9,699 bases of DNA from a bacterium (GTDB lineage Bacteria; Verrucomicrobiota; Verrucomicrobiae; Opitutales; Opitutaceae): the NCBI GenBank assembly GCA_021780625.1, contig JAJXYI010000519.1:1-9699 (forward strand). The letters are read 5' to 3'. The position numbers and the translations under genes are program-made. The notes beneath the pieces are model-generated. The model did not search any database. It worked only from the letters and a program-made list of their open reading frames with translations, and was not told the DNA's origin. Of the stretch, positions 1 to 5,937 are shown one piece after another. Position 1 is the stretch's first letter. Each line of letters begins with the position of its first letter.

Positions 1-1
1 G

Positions 2-688
2 CTCACGGAACGCCAGCAGTCCATTCTCGATTACATCCGCACCTTCCAGGAGTCCAACGGAGTCCCCCCCTCCACGCGGGCCATCCAGCGCCAGTTCGCC
101 TTCGCCAGCCAGAACGCCGTGATGTGTCACCTCCGCGCCCTCGCCGCCAAGGGCATGGTCGAACAGCTCGCCGACCGCTCCTGGGGCCTGCGCGCCCGGG
201 AAATCCAAACCCACCTCTTCGAAGTCCCCGTCTACGGCACCATTCCCGCCGGACTTCCCTCCCTCCAGGAGCAATCCCCCGACGAAACCCTCGGCATCGA
301 CCCCGCCCTCTTCGGCCTGCCCACGCCGCCCCGCCAGCCCATCTGGGCGCTCCGGGTGAGCGGCGATTCCATGGTCGACGCCCATATTCTCGACGGAGAC
401 CTCGCCGTGCTCGAGCGCCGCGAGCCACGCGCCGGCGACATCATCGCCGCCCTCGTCGACGAAACCTCCACCACCCTCAAGCGCCTGATCTACGTCGACG
501 GCAAACCCGTGCTCCGCCCCGCCAACCCACGCTACTCCGATATCCACCCCCAACACCACCTCGCCTGCCAGGGCGTCCTCATCGGCCTCATCCGCCGCCA
601 GTCCGCGGGTCAGGCTGAAGTCGGAGATCGGAGGTCGGATCTCGGAGGTCAGAAAGCAGAAATCAGAGATCAAAAAGCAAAGACGTGA
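2..688 (+). CDS. lexA: LexA SOS repressor, 5' end cut by window edge
   Basis: LexA is a dimeric transcriptional repressor of DNA-damage genes that inactivates itself by cleavage when RecA-ssDNA filaments form. The reading frame is open from base 2, and the visible protein (228 residues) begins LTERQQSILDYI, so only about one to three N-terminal residues are missing. Residues 1-65 form the winged-helix domain, with the recognition helix near 36-50 (SQNAV...HLRALAAKG). The cleavage site is A83-G84 in GTIPAGLP. The catalytic pair is S123 (in SGDSM) and K160 (in TTLKRL); their 37-residue spacing equals that of E. coli LexA (119/156). The fold ends near residue 200 (GVLIGLIRRQ). Residues 208-228 are encoded by a heptanucleotide repeat and look like an added tail. 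The imuA-like gene follows 66 nt downstream, giving a lexA-imuA-imuB order. Any LexA operator upstream lies outside the window. Confidence 0.94.
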   Translation, partial: LTERQQSILDYIRTFQESNGVPPSTRAIQRQFAFASQNAVMCHLRALAAKGMVEQLADRSWGLRAREIQTHLFEVPVYGTIPAGLPSLQEQSPDETLGIDPALFGLPTPPRQPIWALRVSGDSMVDAHILDGDLAVLERREPRAGDIIAALVDETSTTLKRLIYVDGKPVLRPANPRYSDIHPQHHLACQGVLIGLIRRQSAGQAEVGDRRSDLGGQKAEIRDQKAKT

Positions 689-754
689 CCCCAAAAGGCA
701 GCGTTCAAAACCGACTTCTGACCTCCGAGATCCGACCTCCGATCTCCGCCCTCC
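616..754. repeat. 7-nt-period repeat with a perfect 33-bp inverted repeat
   Basis: Bases 616-678 are nine consecutive 7-mers that all end in C and mostly fit RGANNTC (for example GGAGATC, GGAGGTC, AGAAATC, AGAGATC). Bases 713-754 are six 7-mers of the complementary pattern (GACCTCC, GAGATCC, GATCTCC). Segment 622-654 is the exact reverse complement of 716-748, so the two arms could form a 33-bp stem around a 61-nt loop (655-715). The left arm lies inside the 3' end of lexA and the right arm ends seven bases before the imuA start codon. There is no transposase, no direct-repeat-with-spacer pattern as in CRISPR, and no T-run as in a terminator. From general knowledge, short-period palindromic repeats of this look are scattered in many Planctomycetes/Verrucomicrobia-type genomes. 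That this is one of a family is inference. Confidence 0.9.
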
Positions 755-1405
755 ATGCCTCCGTCTGCCAAGCTCATCGACCTGCGGGCCCTGCTCGCCC
801 AGCGCTTTCCTGAAAAGGTCCGGCGCTCGGGAGGCGTTGTACCCACGGGCGCACGGCAGGTCGACCTGACGCTGCACGGGGGGCTGCCGCTCAGCCGCAC
901 CACGGAGCTGGTCTGCGCCTCGCCCGGCTGCGGCGGCCAGTCGCTCTTCGCCCGCCTGCTCGCCTCCACGCGCGCCACCCGGCAGCGTCTGGCCCTCGTC
1001 GATGGCGCCGACGCCTTCGCCCCCGACGAATTGCCCTCGGACCTGCTCCGTCACCTCGTCTGGGTGCGGACCTCCGGAGCCGAACAGGCCCTCGCCGCCG
1101 CCGACCTCATCGCCCACGACGGCAACTACACCGTGCTCGCCCTCGACGTGCGCGACCTGCCCGAACGCGACCTGCGGCGGCTGCCCGCACCTCTGTGGTA
1201 CCGTCTGCAAAGGACCGTCGAGGATTCCAGCCTGGCCCTGCTCGTCCTCACGCCCTTCCCCCTCGTGCCCTCGGTCGCCTGGCGGCTCTCGCTCGAGTCA
1301 CCGCTCTCCCTCGGCGACCATCGCACGCCCTCCGATGCCTTGGCCGATGCCCTCGAGCCCGCGCTCGTCCGAGCCTCCACCGCCGCCCTCTCCGCCGCCG
1401 GCTGA
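755..1405 (+). CDS. imuA: ImuA-like SOS mutagenesis accessory protein (RecA fold)
   Basis: ImuA proteins are RecA/SulA-like accessory factors of the ImuA-ImuB-DnaE2 translesion mutasome. This 216-residue protein has the family's layout: a VVPTG motif (28-32) before the core, then TEL (50-52), a P-loop-like stretch at 55-64, LVWVR (101-105) followed by a GAEQALAAAD segment (108-117), a hydrophobic strand ending in D (128-131), and WYRLQR (148-153) before a final beta segment. The P-loop-like stretch reads GCGGQS and lacks the Walker A lysine, so ATP hydrolysis is doubtful. Position between lexA and imuB supports the call more strongly than sequence alone. The ATG at 755 is the first possible start after an in-frame stop at 719-721. 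No Shine-Dalgarno precedes it, because the upstream bases are the heptamer repeat. imuB follows after 36 nt. Confidence 0.8.
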   Translation: MPPSAKLIDLRALLAQRFPEKVRRSGGVVPTGARQVDLTLHGGLPLSRTTELVCASPGCGGQSLFARLLASTRATRQRLALVDGADAFAPDELPSDLLRHLVWVRTSGAEQALAAADLIAHDGNYTVLALDVRDLPERDLRRLPAPLWYRLQRTVEDSSLALLVLTPFPLVPSVAWRLSLESPLSLGDHRTPSDALADALEPALVRASTAALSAAG

Positions 1406-1408
1406 CCC

Positions 1409-1431
1409 GGAGCCGGCCGCGCCCCGGCTCC
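1409..1431 (+). other. Short GC hairpin between imuA and imuB
   Basis: GGAGCCGG (1409-1416) and CCGGCTCC (1424-1431) form a perfect 8-bp stem with a 7-nt loop in the 36-nt gap between the imuA stop and the imuB start. There is no T-run, so it is unlikely to terminate transcription. It could slow ribosomes or protect the mRNA between the two genes, or be chance in GC-rich DNA. Confidence 0.3.
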
Positions 1432-1441
1432 CGCTCCCGCC

Positions 1442-2893
1442 ATGTCCTACGCCGTGCTCCTCGTCCCGGGCTTTCCCCTCCACGCCCTGCTGCGCTCAGA
1501 AGCCGGGCTCGCCGGCCGCCCGGTGGCCCTGGTCGGCGGCGAAGGCCGGCACGCGCTCGTCCTGCACGCCTCACCCGAAGCGCTCGGCGTCGAACCCGGG
1601 CTCGCCTCCGCATTGGCGCTCTCGCGCTGCCCGGGAATCGTGCTGCGCACCCGCGACCCCGCCGCCGAGGTCGAGGCGCAGCGCCTGCTCATCGCCTCCG
1701 CCTTCACGCTGTCCCCCCGAGTGGAATCCACCGCCCCCGGCTGCTGCACCGCGGACCTGCAGGGCGCATCCCCCACCGCCACCGAGGCCACACTCAGGCT
1801 CCGCCTGCTCGAACTCGCCGCCGCCAGCCTCCCCGCCCGCGCCGCCATCGGCCCGTCCCCGCTCGTCGCCCTCTACGCCGCACGGGACGCCGCCCCCCTG
1901 CGCGTCGTCGACGACGCCTCCGCCTTCCTCGCCCCTCTCCCCCTCTCGGCCGCGGACCCCACGCCGGACCAGGCCCGTCTCCTCGCCACGTGGGGCGTCC
2001 ACACCCTGGGCGGACTCACCGCCCTGCCCAAGGGCGGCATCGGCCAGCGGCTCGGCCCCGAGGGCGCGGCCCTCTGGGACCGCGCAGCCGGGCGCGACGA
2101 GCGCGTGCTGCGCCTCATCGAGCCCGCGCGCACCTTCGCCGCCGAGTGGGACTACGAACCGCCTGTCGAAGCGCTCGACCCCCTGCTGTTTCTCCTCCGG
2201 CGCCACGCCGAGCGCATCGCTCTGGAACTGCGCGCGACCGGATTCGCCGCCGAGTCGCTCGCGCTCACCCTGAAGCTCGAGGACGACACCGAGCTGCGCC
2301 GCGACTTCCGCCTGCCCGAGCCCAACACCGATCCCGACGCCTGGCTGCGCGCGCTTCACACCCATCTCGAGACGCTCCGCACCGCCGCGCGCGTCGCAGG
2401 CCTGCGCCTCGCCGCCGCCCCCGCACGCCCCCCGAGGAAACAGGACGGGCTGTTCGACACCGGCCTGCGCGATCCCGCCGCGTTCTGGGACACTCTCGCC
2501 CGCCTCGGCGCCCTGGTCGGCGACGAACGCGTGGGCACGCCCGCACCGGTCGACACGTATCGGCCGGATACCTACACGCTCGGCCGTCCCGCAGAGTCCG
2601 TGCCGCCGCCCGAGTCCCCGCCGCTGCACCCCCGCAGGGGGGCCGTGCTGCGCCGCTTCCGTCCGCCCGTGCCCGCCCGCCTGCTGTTCTCCGAAGGTCG
2701 TCCGGTCCTGCTCGAGTCCACGCGCGCCGCAGGCGCGGTCCACGCCGCCCGCGGCCCCTGGCGCTCCGCCGGCGCATGGTGGACCCCCGAGCCCTGGGCC
2801 CTCGAGACCTGGCACGTCGAACTCGAGACGGGCGGCATCTACCAGCTCAGCCGCAGTTCCTCCGGCTGGTGCATGGAGGGCGTGCTCGACTAG
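1442..2893 (+). CDS. imuB: ImuB, non-catalytic Y-family DNA polymerase homologue
   Basis: ImuB is a DinB/UmuC relative without polymerase activity that acts as an adaptor, linking ImuA and the error-prone polymerase DnaE2 to the sliding clamp. The 483-residue protein keeps the Y-family shape: GFPLHALLR near 10-18, GRPVALVGG near 27-35, GVEPG and RCPGIVL, and the palm segment beginning V94-E95. The catalytic acids are missing: the first is replaced around V8, and the usual D-E pair of the palm motif aligns with G100-C101, while D105 is kept. QDGLF at 334-338 fits the clamp-binding pentamer QxxLF at the usual place after the polymerase-like core. The C-terminal 100 residues (GPWRSAGAWW, then a Trp-rich stretch ending GVLD) match the typical ImuB tail. 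No dnaE2 follows in the window. No clear ribosome binding site is visible. Confidence 0.9.
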   Translation: MSYAVLLVPGFPLHALLRSEAGLAGRPVALVGGEGRHALVLHASPEALGVEPGLASALALSRCPGIVLRTRDPAAEVEAQRLLIASAFTLSPRVESTAPGCCTADLQGASPTATEATLRLRLLELAAASLPARAAIGPSPLVALYAARDAAPLRVVDDASAFLAPLPLSAADPTPDQARLLATWGVHTLGGLTALPKGGIGQRLGPEGAALWDRAAGRDERVLRLIEPARTFAAEWDYEPPVEALDPLLFLLRRHAERIALELRATGFAAESLALTLKLEDDTELRRDFRLPEPNTDPDAWLRALHTHLETLRTAARVAGLRLAAAPARPPRKQDGLFDTGLRDPAAFWDTLARLGALVGDERVGTPAPVDTYRPDTYTLGRPAESVPPPESPPLHPRRGAVLRRFRPPVPARLLFSEGRPVLLESTRAAGAVHAARGPWRSAGAWWTPEPWALETWHVELETGGIYQLSRSSSGWCMEGVLD

Positions 2894-2897
2894 GAAG

Positions 2898-2909
2898 GGG
2901 CCGCGGCCC
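2898..2909. other. 12-bp GC palindrome between convergent genes
   Basis: GGGCCGCGGCCC is a perfect 12-bp palindrome in the 25-bp gap between the imuB stop and the stop of the convergent reductase gene. It could fold as a 4-bp stem with a tetraloop in either transcript. No T-run flanks it, so its role as a bidirectional terminator is only a possibility. Confidence 0.3.
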
Positions 2910-2918
2910 GGCTCCGGT

Positions 2919-3563
2919 TCACTTGCGCTTCACCATGACGTGCGTCACGCCAGGTCCCGGGACGTGTTCGGCGACCTGATAGCCCAACGCGGCCAGATCG
3001 AGTCCGGCGAATAGATTTTCCCCGCGGCCCATCAGCACGGGCGCCACGGCAAGGTGCATCTCGTCGATCAGACGCCGGGCCAAATACTGCCGGACCGTCG
3101 ACACTCCGCCGCCGATCCGGACGTCCTTTCCGCCCGCAGCCTGTCTCGCACGCTCCAGCGCAACCTCGACTCCATCCGTCACGAAATGAAACGTGGTGCC
3201 GCCGGCCAAGACGAGCGGCGCACGGGCATGGTGCGTGAGAACGAACGCCGGGGTGTGATACGGAGGCTCCTCGCCCCACCACCCTCTCCACTGGTCGTCC
3301 GGCCAGACGCCGCGGACGGGACCGAACATGTTGCGGCCCAAAATCCAGGCGCCGACGTTTTCGAAGCCACGACGCGCAAACTCGTCGTTGATGTCGGTCG
3401 TGCCGTCCTTGCCGCCTTGCATCGCCTGAAACGTGCGCGTGGGAAAGAACCACTGGAACATCGCATCGCCGCCGACACCGAGCGGGTTCTTAAGGTCCTG
3501 ATCGGGACCGGCGCCGTAGCCGTCGAGAGAGAGACAGAAACACTGAACGCGGAGTTTGGACAT
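2919..3563 (-). CDS. DHFR-family (RibD C-terminal-like) reductase
   Basis: A 214-residue protein of the dihydrofolate reductase / RibD C-terminal superfamily, a group of mostly uncharacterised NAD(P)H-dependent cytoplasmic reductases. Seen in the sequence: the opening beta strand and SLDGYGAGP (12-20), a WILGRNMFGP segment in the middle, the nucleotide-binding glycine turn GGG (151-153, in RIGGGVSTVRQYL), then LIDEMHL (165-171) and PVLMGRGENLF (175-185), which are the standard C-terminal motifs. I chose the start at 3563 (MSKLRV) because homologues of this type begin there. An in-frame ATG at 3629 would add 22 residues of unconvincing sequence, although a weak GGTGA lies ahead of it. The substrate cannot be told, and there is no evidence that it is the folate-pathway DHFR. 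It converges on imuB and diverges from the nfeD gene, so it is probably a single-gene unit. Confidence 0.86.
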   Translation of the reverse strand: MSKLRVQCFCLSLDGYGAGPDQDLKNPLGVGGDAMFQWFFPTRTFQAMQGGKDGTTDINDEFARRGFENVGAWILGRNMFGPVRGVWPDDQWRGWWGEEPPYHTPAFVLTHHARAPLVLAGGTTFHFVTDGVEVALERARQAAGGKDVRIGGGVSTVRQYLARRLIDEMHLAVAPVLMGRGENLFAGLDLAALGYQVAEHVPGPGVTHVMVKRK

Positions 3564-3586
3564 GGGGATAGGGATTGATGGGACCA

Positions 3587-3628
3587 TGAACTCAACGAAC
3601 GACGCGTGAGCCATCGGACATGAGTTCA
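3587..3628. repeat. 8-bp inverted repeat, possible operator
   Basis: TGAACTCA (3587-3594) and TGAGTTCA (3621-3628) are exact reverse complements, 26 nt apart, just upstream of the reductase start. The arms lie 34 bp apart start to start, about three helical turns, so a dimeric regulator could bind both on one face. This may equally be chance. Confidence 0.3.
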
Positions 3629-3736
3629 CCGGAATAAATTCGAACTACGGCCACGTTTACAGGAGGAAACTGGGGCCGCGGAGCCTCCGATCTGGATTGC
3701 ACCCAGTGCCACTTCCGGAGAAAATCCCCCGAGCAC

Positions 3737-3740
3737 GAGG
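3737..3740 (+). promoter_or_regulatory. Ribosome binding site of the nfeD gene
   Basis: GAGG ends 5 nt before the ATG at 3746. It supports that start, which also gives a clean N-terminal signal peptide. Confidence 0.55.
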
Positions 3741-3745
3741 CGCTT

Positions 3746-5059
3746 ATGTGGCGCACATACCTCATCGTCCTGCTCGGCTTGAGCACCTGGGTCGCCGCCC
3801 AGTCCGCGGCCCCCCGGGTTGGATTGATCAAGGTCGAGGGCGCCATCGGACCCGCCACCGCCGGCTATGTCTCCCGCGCCGTCGACCGCGCCGGTGACGA
3901 GCATTTCGAGTGTCTGGTCATCCAGCTCGACACTCCCGGCGGTCTGCTCGATTCCACAAAGACCATCGTGCAGAAGCTGCTCGCCGCGCGCGTGCCGGTC
4001 GTCGTGTACGTCGCCCCCGAGGGGGCCACGGCCGCAAGCGCAGGCTGCTTCATCGCGCTGGCCGCCGACGTCGCCGCCATGGCGCCAGCGACCAGCATCG
4101 GCGCCGCACACCCGGTCGAGATTGGCGCCTCGCCCGGCCAGGAGGAATCCAAGGGCGAAACTACCTTCGCAAAGAAACTCGAGAACTACTCCGCCACCTA
4201 CATCGAGAGCATCGCCGCCAAACGCGGCCGCAATGTCGAGTGGGCACGCTCCGCGGTGAAGGAAAGCGCCGCGCTCACCGCCGACAAGGCCCTCGCCGAA
4301 AAAGTCGTCGACCTCGTCGCCCCCAACCTCGATGCGCTGCTCAACCAGCTCGACGGCCGACGCGTCGGCGATCGCACGCTCCACACCCGGGGCGCCGAGA
4401 TCGTCCCAATCTCGATGACGCTCCGCGAGGCGACCTTCCAGGTGCTCTGGCGTCCCGAGGTGCTCGTCCTGCTCGCCATCATCGCGATCTACGGCCTGAT
4501 CGGCGAATTGAGCAACCCCGGCACGCTCGTGCCAGGCATCGTCGGCTCCATCGCCCTCGTGCTCGCCCTGTACATGGGCGCCGTGCTTCCCATCAACCTG
4601 GCCGGCGTCGCCCTGCTCGCGCTCGCCGCAATTCTGTTCGTGGCCGACGCCTTCGCCCCCACCCATGGCGCGCTCACGGTCGGAGGAGCAGCCGCCCTCC
4701 TGCTGGGCTCCCTCATGCTTTTCGACGCGTCCAACCCCGCCTTCCACGTCTCCCTCGCATTCGCCATTCCCGCTGCCGTCATCACCGCCCTGTTCTCTGC
4801 CTTCGTTCTCACCGCCGGGCTCCGCGCGCAAAAGCTGCCCGTGCGCGCCGGACGCGAAACGATGATCGGCAGGACCGCTCCCGCCCTCACCCGGATCGAT
4901 GCCTCCGCAGGAAGCCTCTTCGTCGAGGGCGAACTCTGGCAGGCCGTCAGCAATACCCCCATCGAACCAGGCCAGCCCGCCGTCGTGGTCGGACTGGCCG
5001 GCCTCACCCTCGCGGTGAAACCCCAAACAAAGGAACCGCCATGTCCGACTCCACCCTGA
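3746..5059 (+). CDS. NfeD1b-type membrane serine protease (ClpP-class)
   Basis: Full-length NfeD proteins (about 430-460 residues; here 437) join a ClpP-like protease domain facing the outside of the cytoplasmic membrane to membrane helices and a C-terminal OB-fold. In archaeal homologues the protease cleaves the partner stomatin. Seen here: a signal peptide at 1-19 ending AAQ; DTPGG (62-66); the nucleophile S98 in [19 protein letters not shown] (112-124); and K144 in KKLENY, at the position of the general-base lysine of Ser/Lys NfeD proteases. Hydrophobic helices lie near 239-256, 262-282, 285-302, 311-326 and 335-357. The C-terminal domain (about 365-437) has the [11 protein letters not shown] and [12 protein letters not shown] strands. 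The catalytic dyad appears intact. The gene overlaps the slipin gene by 19 nt, so the two are co-transcribed and probably translationally coupled. Confidence 0.93.
   Translation: MWRTYLIVLLGLSTWVAAQSAAPRVGLIKVEGAIGPATAGYVSRAVDRAGDEHFECLVIQLDTPGGLLDSTKTIVQKLLAARVPVVVYVAPEGATAASAGCFIALAADVAAMAPATSIGAAHPVEIGASPGQEESKGETTFAKKLENYSATYIESIAAKRGRNVEWARSAVKESAALTADKALAEKVVDLVAPNLDALLNQLDGRRVGDRTLHTRGAEIVPISMTLREATFQVLWRPEVLVLLAIIAIYGLIGELSNPGTLVPGIVGSIALVLALYMGAVLPINLAGVALLALAAILFVADAFAPTHGALTVGGAAALLLGSLMLFDASNPAFHVSLAFAIPAAVITALFSAFVLTAGLRAQKLPVRAGRETMIGRTAPALTRIDASAGSLFVEGELWQAVSNTPIEPGQPAVVVGLAGLTLAVKPQTKEPPCPTPP
5030..5034 (+). promoter_or_regulatory. Ribosome binding site of the slipin gene, inside nfeD
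   Basis: AAGGA lies within the last codons of the nfeD gene, 6 nt before the ATG at 5041. It favours this start over an in-frame ATG at 5059 and fits translational coupling between the overlapping genes. Confidence 0.65.
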
Positions 5060-5832
5060 TGATTCCCCAGCTTCTGTCCTGGCTCATCCCCCTCATTCTC
5101 CTGGTCGCCGCCCTGCTGCCCGCCGCCGTGCGCGTGTTGCGCGAATACGAGCGCGGCGTCATCTTCCGTCTCGGCAAACTCCACCGGCTCGGCGCCAAGG
5201 GCCCCGGACTCATCTTCCTCATTCCCATCGTCGACCGCATGGTCCGCATGGACCTGCGCGTGGTCACGATCGACGTGTCCAAGCAGGAGGTCATGACCCG
5301 CGACAACGTGCCCGTCACCGTCGACGCCGTCGTCTATTTTCGTGTCATCGATCCGGTGGCTGCCGTCGTCAAGGTCGAGAACTTCTGGAAGGCCACCTCC
5401 CTGCTCGCCCAGACCACGCTCCGCAGCGTGCTCGGTCAGGCAGACATGGACGAACTGCTCTCCCGCCGCGACAAGATCAACCAGACCCTCCAGGAAATCA
5501 TCGACCGCCAGACCGACCCCTGGGGCGTCAAGGTCACCGCAGTCGAGGTCCGCGACGTCTCCCTGCCCGACACGATGAAGCGCGCGATGGCCAAACAGGC
5601 CGAGGCCGAACGCGAGCGACGCGCCAAGATCGTCAACGCCGAGGGCGAATACCAAGCCGCCGAAAAAATGGTGAAGGCGGCTGAAATGATCCGGATGGAA
5701 CCCATCGCACTCCAGCTCCGCTATCTGCAAACCATGCGCGAAGTATCCAGCGAGCACAACACGATGACCTTCGTGCCCATCCCCATCGACCTGTTCCGCC
5801 CCTTCCTCGAAGACCGCGGCCGGGCCAAATAG
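5041..5832 (+). CDS. Slipin (stomatin-like SPFH/band 7 membrane protein)
   Basis: Slipins are SPFH/band 7 proteins that sit on the membrane through an N-terminal hydrophobic segment, oligomerise and organise membrane microdomains. Many are encoded next to an NfeD protease. This one has 263 residues: a hydrophobic anchor at about 8-33, the band 7 domain from about 35 ([14 protein letters not shown], then [13 protein letters not shown] at 54-66) to about 190, a charged helical segment rich in Ala/Glu/Lys ([14 protein letters not shown]), and a C-terminal [14 protein letters not shown] (243-256). That hydrophobic tail corresponds to the region cut by the NfeD protease in the Pyrococcus stomatin pair; cleavage here is inference. 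Length is normal and no key region is missing. The next gene is 105 nt away and is probably a separate unit. Confidence 0.94.
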   Translation: MSDSTLMIPQLLSWLIPLILLVAALLPAAVRVLREYERGVIFRLGKLHRLGAKGPGLIFLIPIVDRMVRMDLRVVTIDVSKQEVMTRDNVPVTVDAVVYFRVIDPVAAVVKVENFWKATSLLAQTTLRSVLGQADMDELLSRRDKINQTLQEIIDRQTDPWGVKVTAVEVRDVSLPDTMKRAMAKQAEAERERRAKIVNAEGEYQAAEKMVKAAEMIRMEPIALQLRYLQTMREVSSEHNTMTFVPIPIDLFRPFLEDRGRAK

Positions 5833-5937
5833 CACCGAGCATAAAAGTCAGTATTTTTCACATTTTCGAAATCAGGTCTTGCGAAGTGAGCTTCGAGGCG
5901 AGGAACTGCGCGCTGAGCCCTCAGTCTATCGTCACGA
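5833..5937 (+). promoter_or_regulatory. Gap ahead of the DUF481 gene, likely promoter
   Basis: Bases 5840-5878 are clearly more AT-rich than their surroundings (runs such as TATTTTTCACATTTTC), as expected for a promoter. I cannot assign -35 and -10 boxes with confidence. A small hairpin follows: CGAAG (5882-5886), loop TGAG, CTTCG (5891-5895). It would fall in the 5' untranslated region of the next gene. No terminator for the slipin operon is evident. Confidence 0.4.

Larger units (their letters stand above)
3564..3745. promoter_or_regulatory. Divergent promoter region between reductase and nfeD genes
   Basis: This 182-bp gap separates two genes transcribed away from each other, so it should hold both promoters. 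The only AT-rich stretch is around 3632-3645. I do not find a convincing -35/-10 pair for either side. It also holds an inverted repeat (3587-3628), and an AGGAGG at 3661-3666 that is not followed by a usable start codon at normal spacing. Confidence 0.5.

Noticed and set aside
616..754. CRISPR array or insertion-sequence ends at the heptamer repeat
   Set aside because: Units are 7 nt with no spacers, there is no transposase between the arms, and no target-site duplication is visible.
616..754. Intrinsic terminator after lexA
   Set aside because: The 61-nt loop and the lack of a T-run after the right arm do not fit, and terminating here would separate lexA from imuAB.
1571..2815. Long minus-strand open frame (414 codons) across imuB
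   Set aside because: It is antisense to a gene with clear ImuB motifs, and its Gly/Arg/Ala-rich composition is typical of shadow frames in GC-rich DNA.
3564..3745. SOS box (CTGT-N8-ACAG or TGTTC-type palindrome) ahead of the reductase or nfeD
   Set aside because: No matching palindrome found; TTCGAA near 3639 alone is too short to mean anything.
3661..3780. Small leader peptide after the AGGAGG at 3661
   Set aside because: Only CTG at 3670 lies near the right distance, and the resulting peptide shows no coding character.
3626..5026. Long minus-strand open frame (466 codons) across the nfeD gene
   Set aside because: It is Gly/Glu/Asp-rich with no recognisable domain, and the opposite strand encodes an NfeD protease with intact motifs.
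3910..5040. Upstream in-frame extension of the slipin gene
   Set aside because: The translation before 5041 is an Arg-rich shadow of nfeD. The ATG at 5041 has a ribosome binding site and gives a normal-length slipin.
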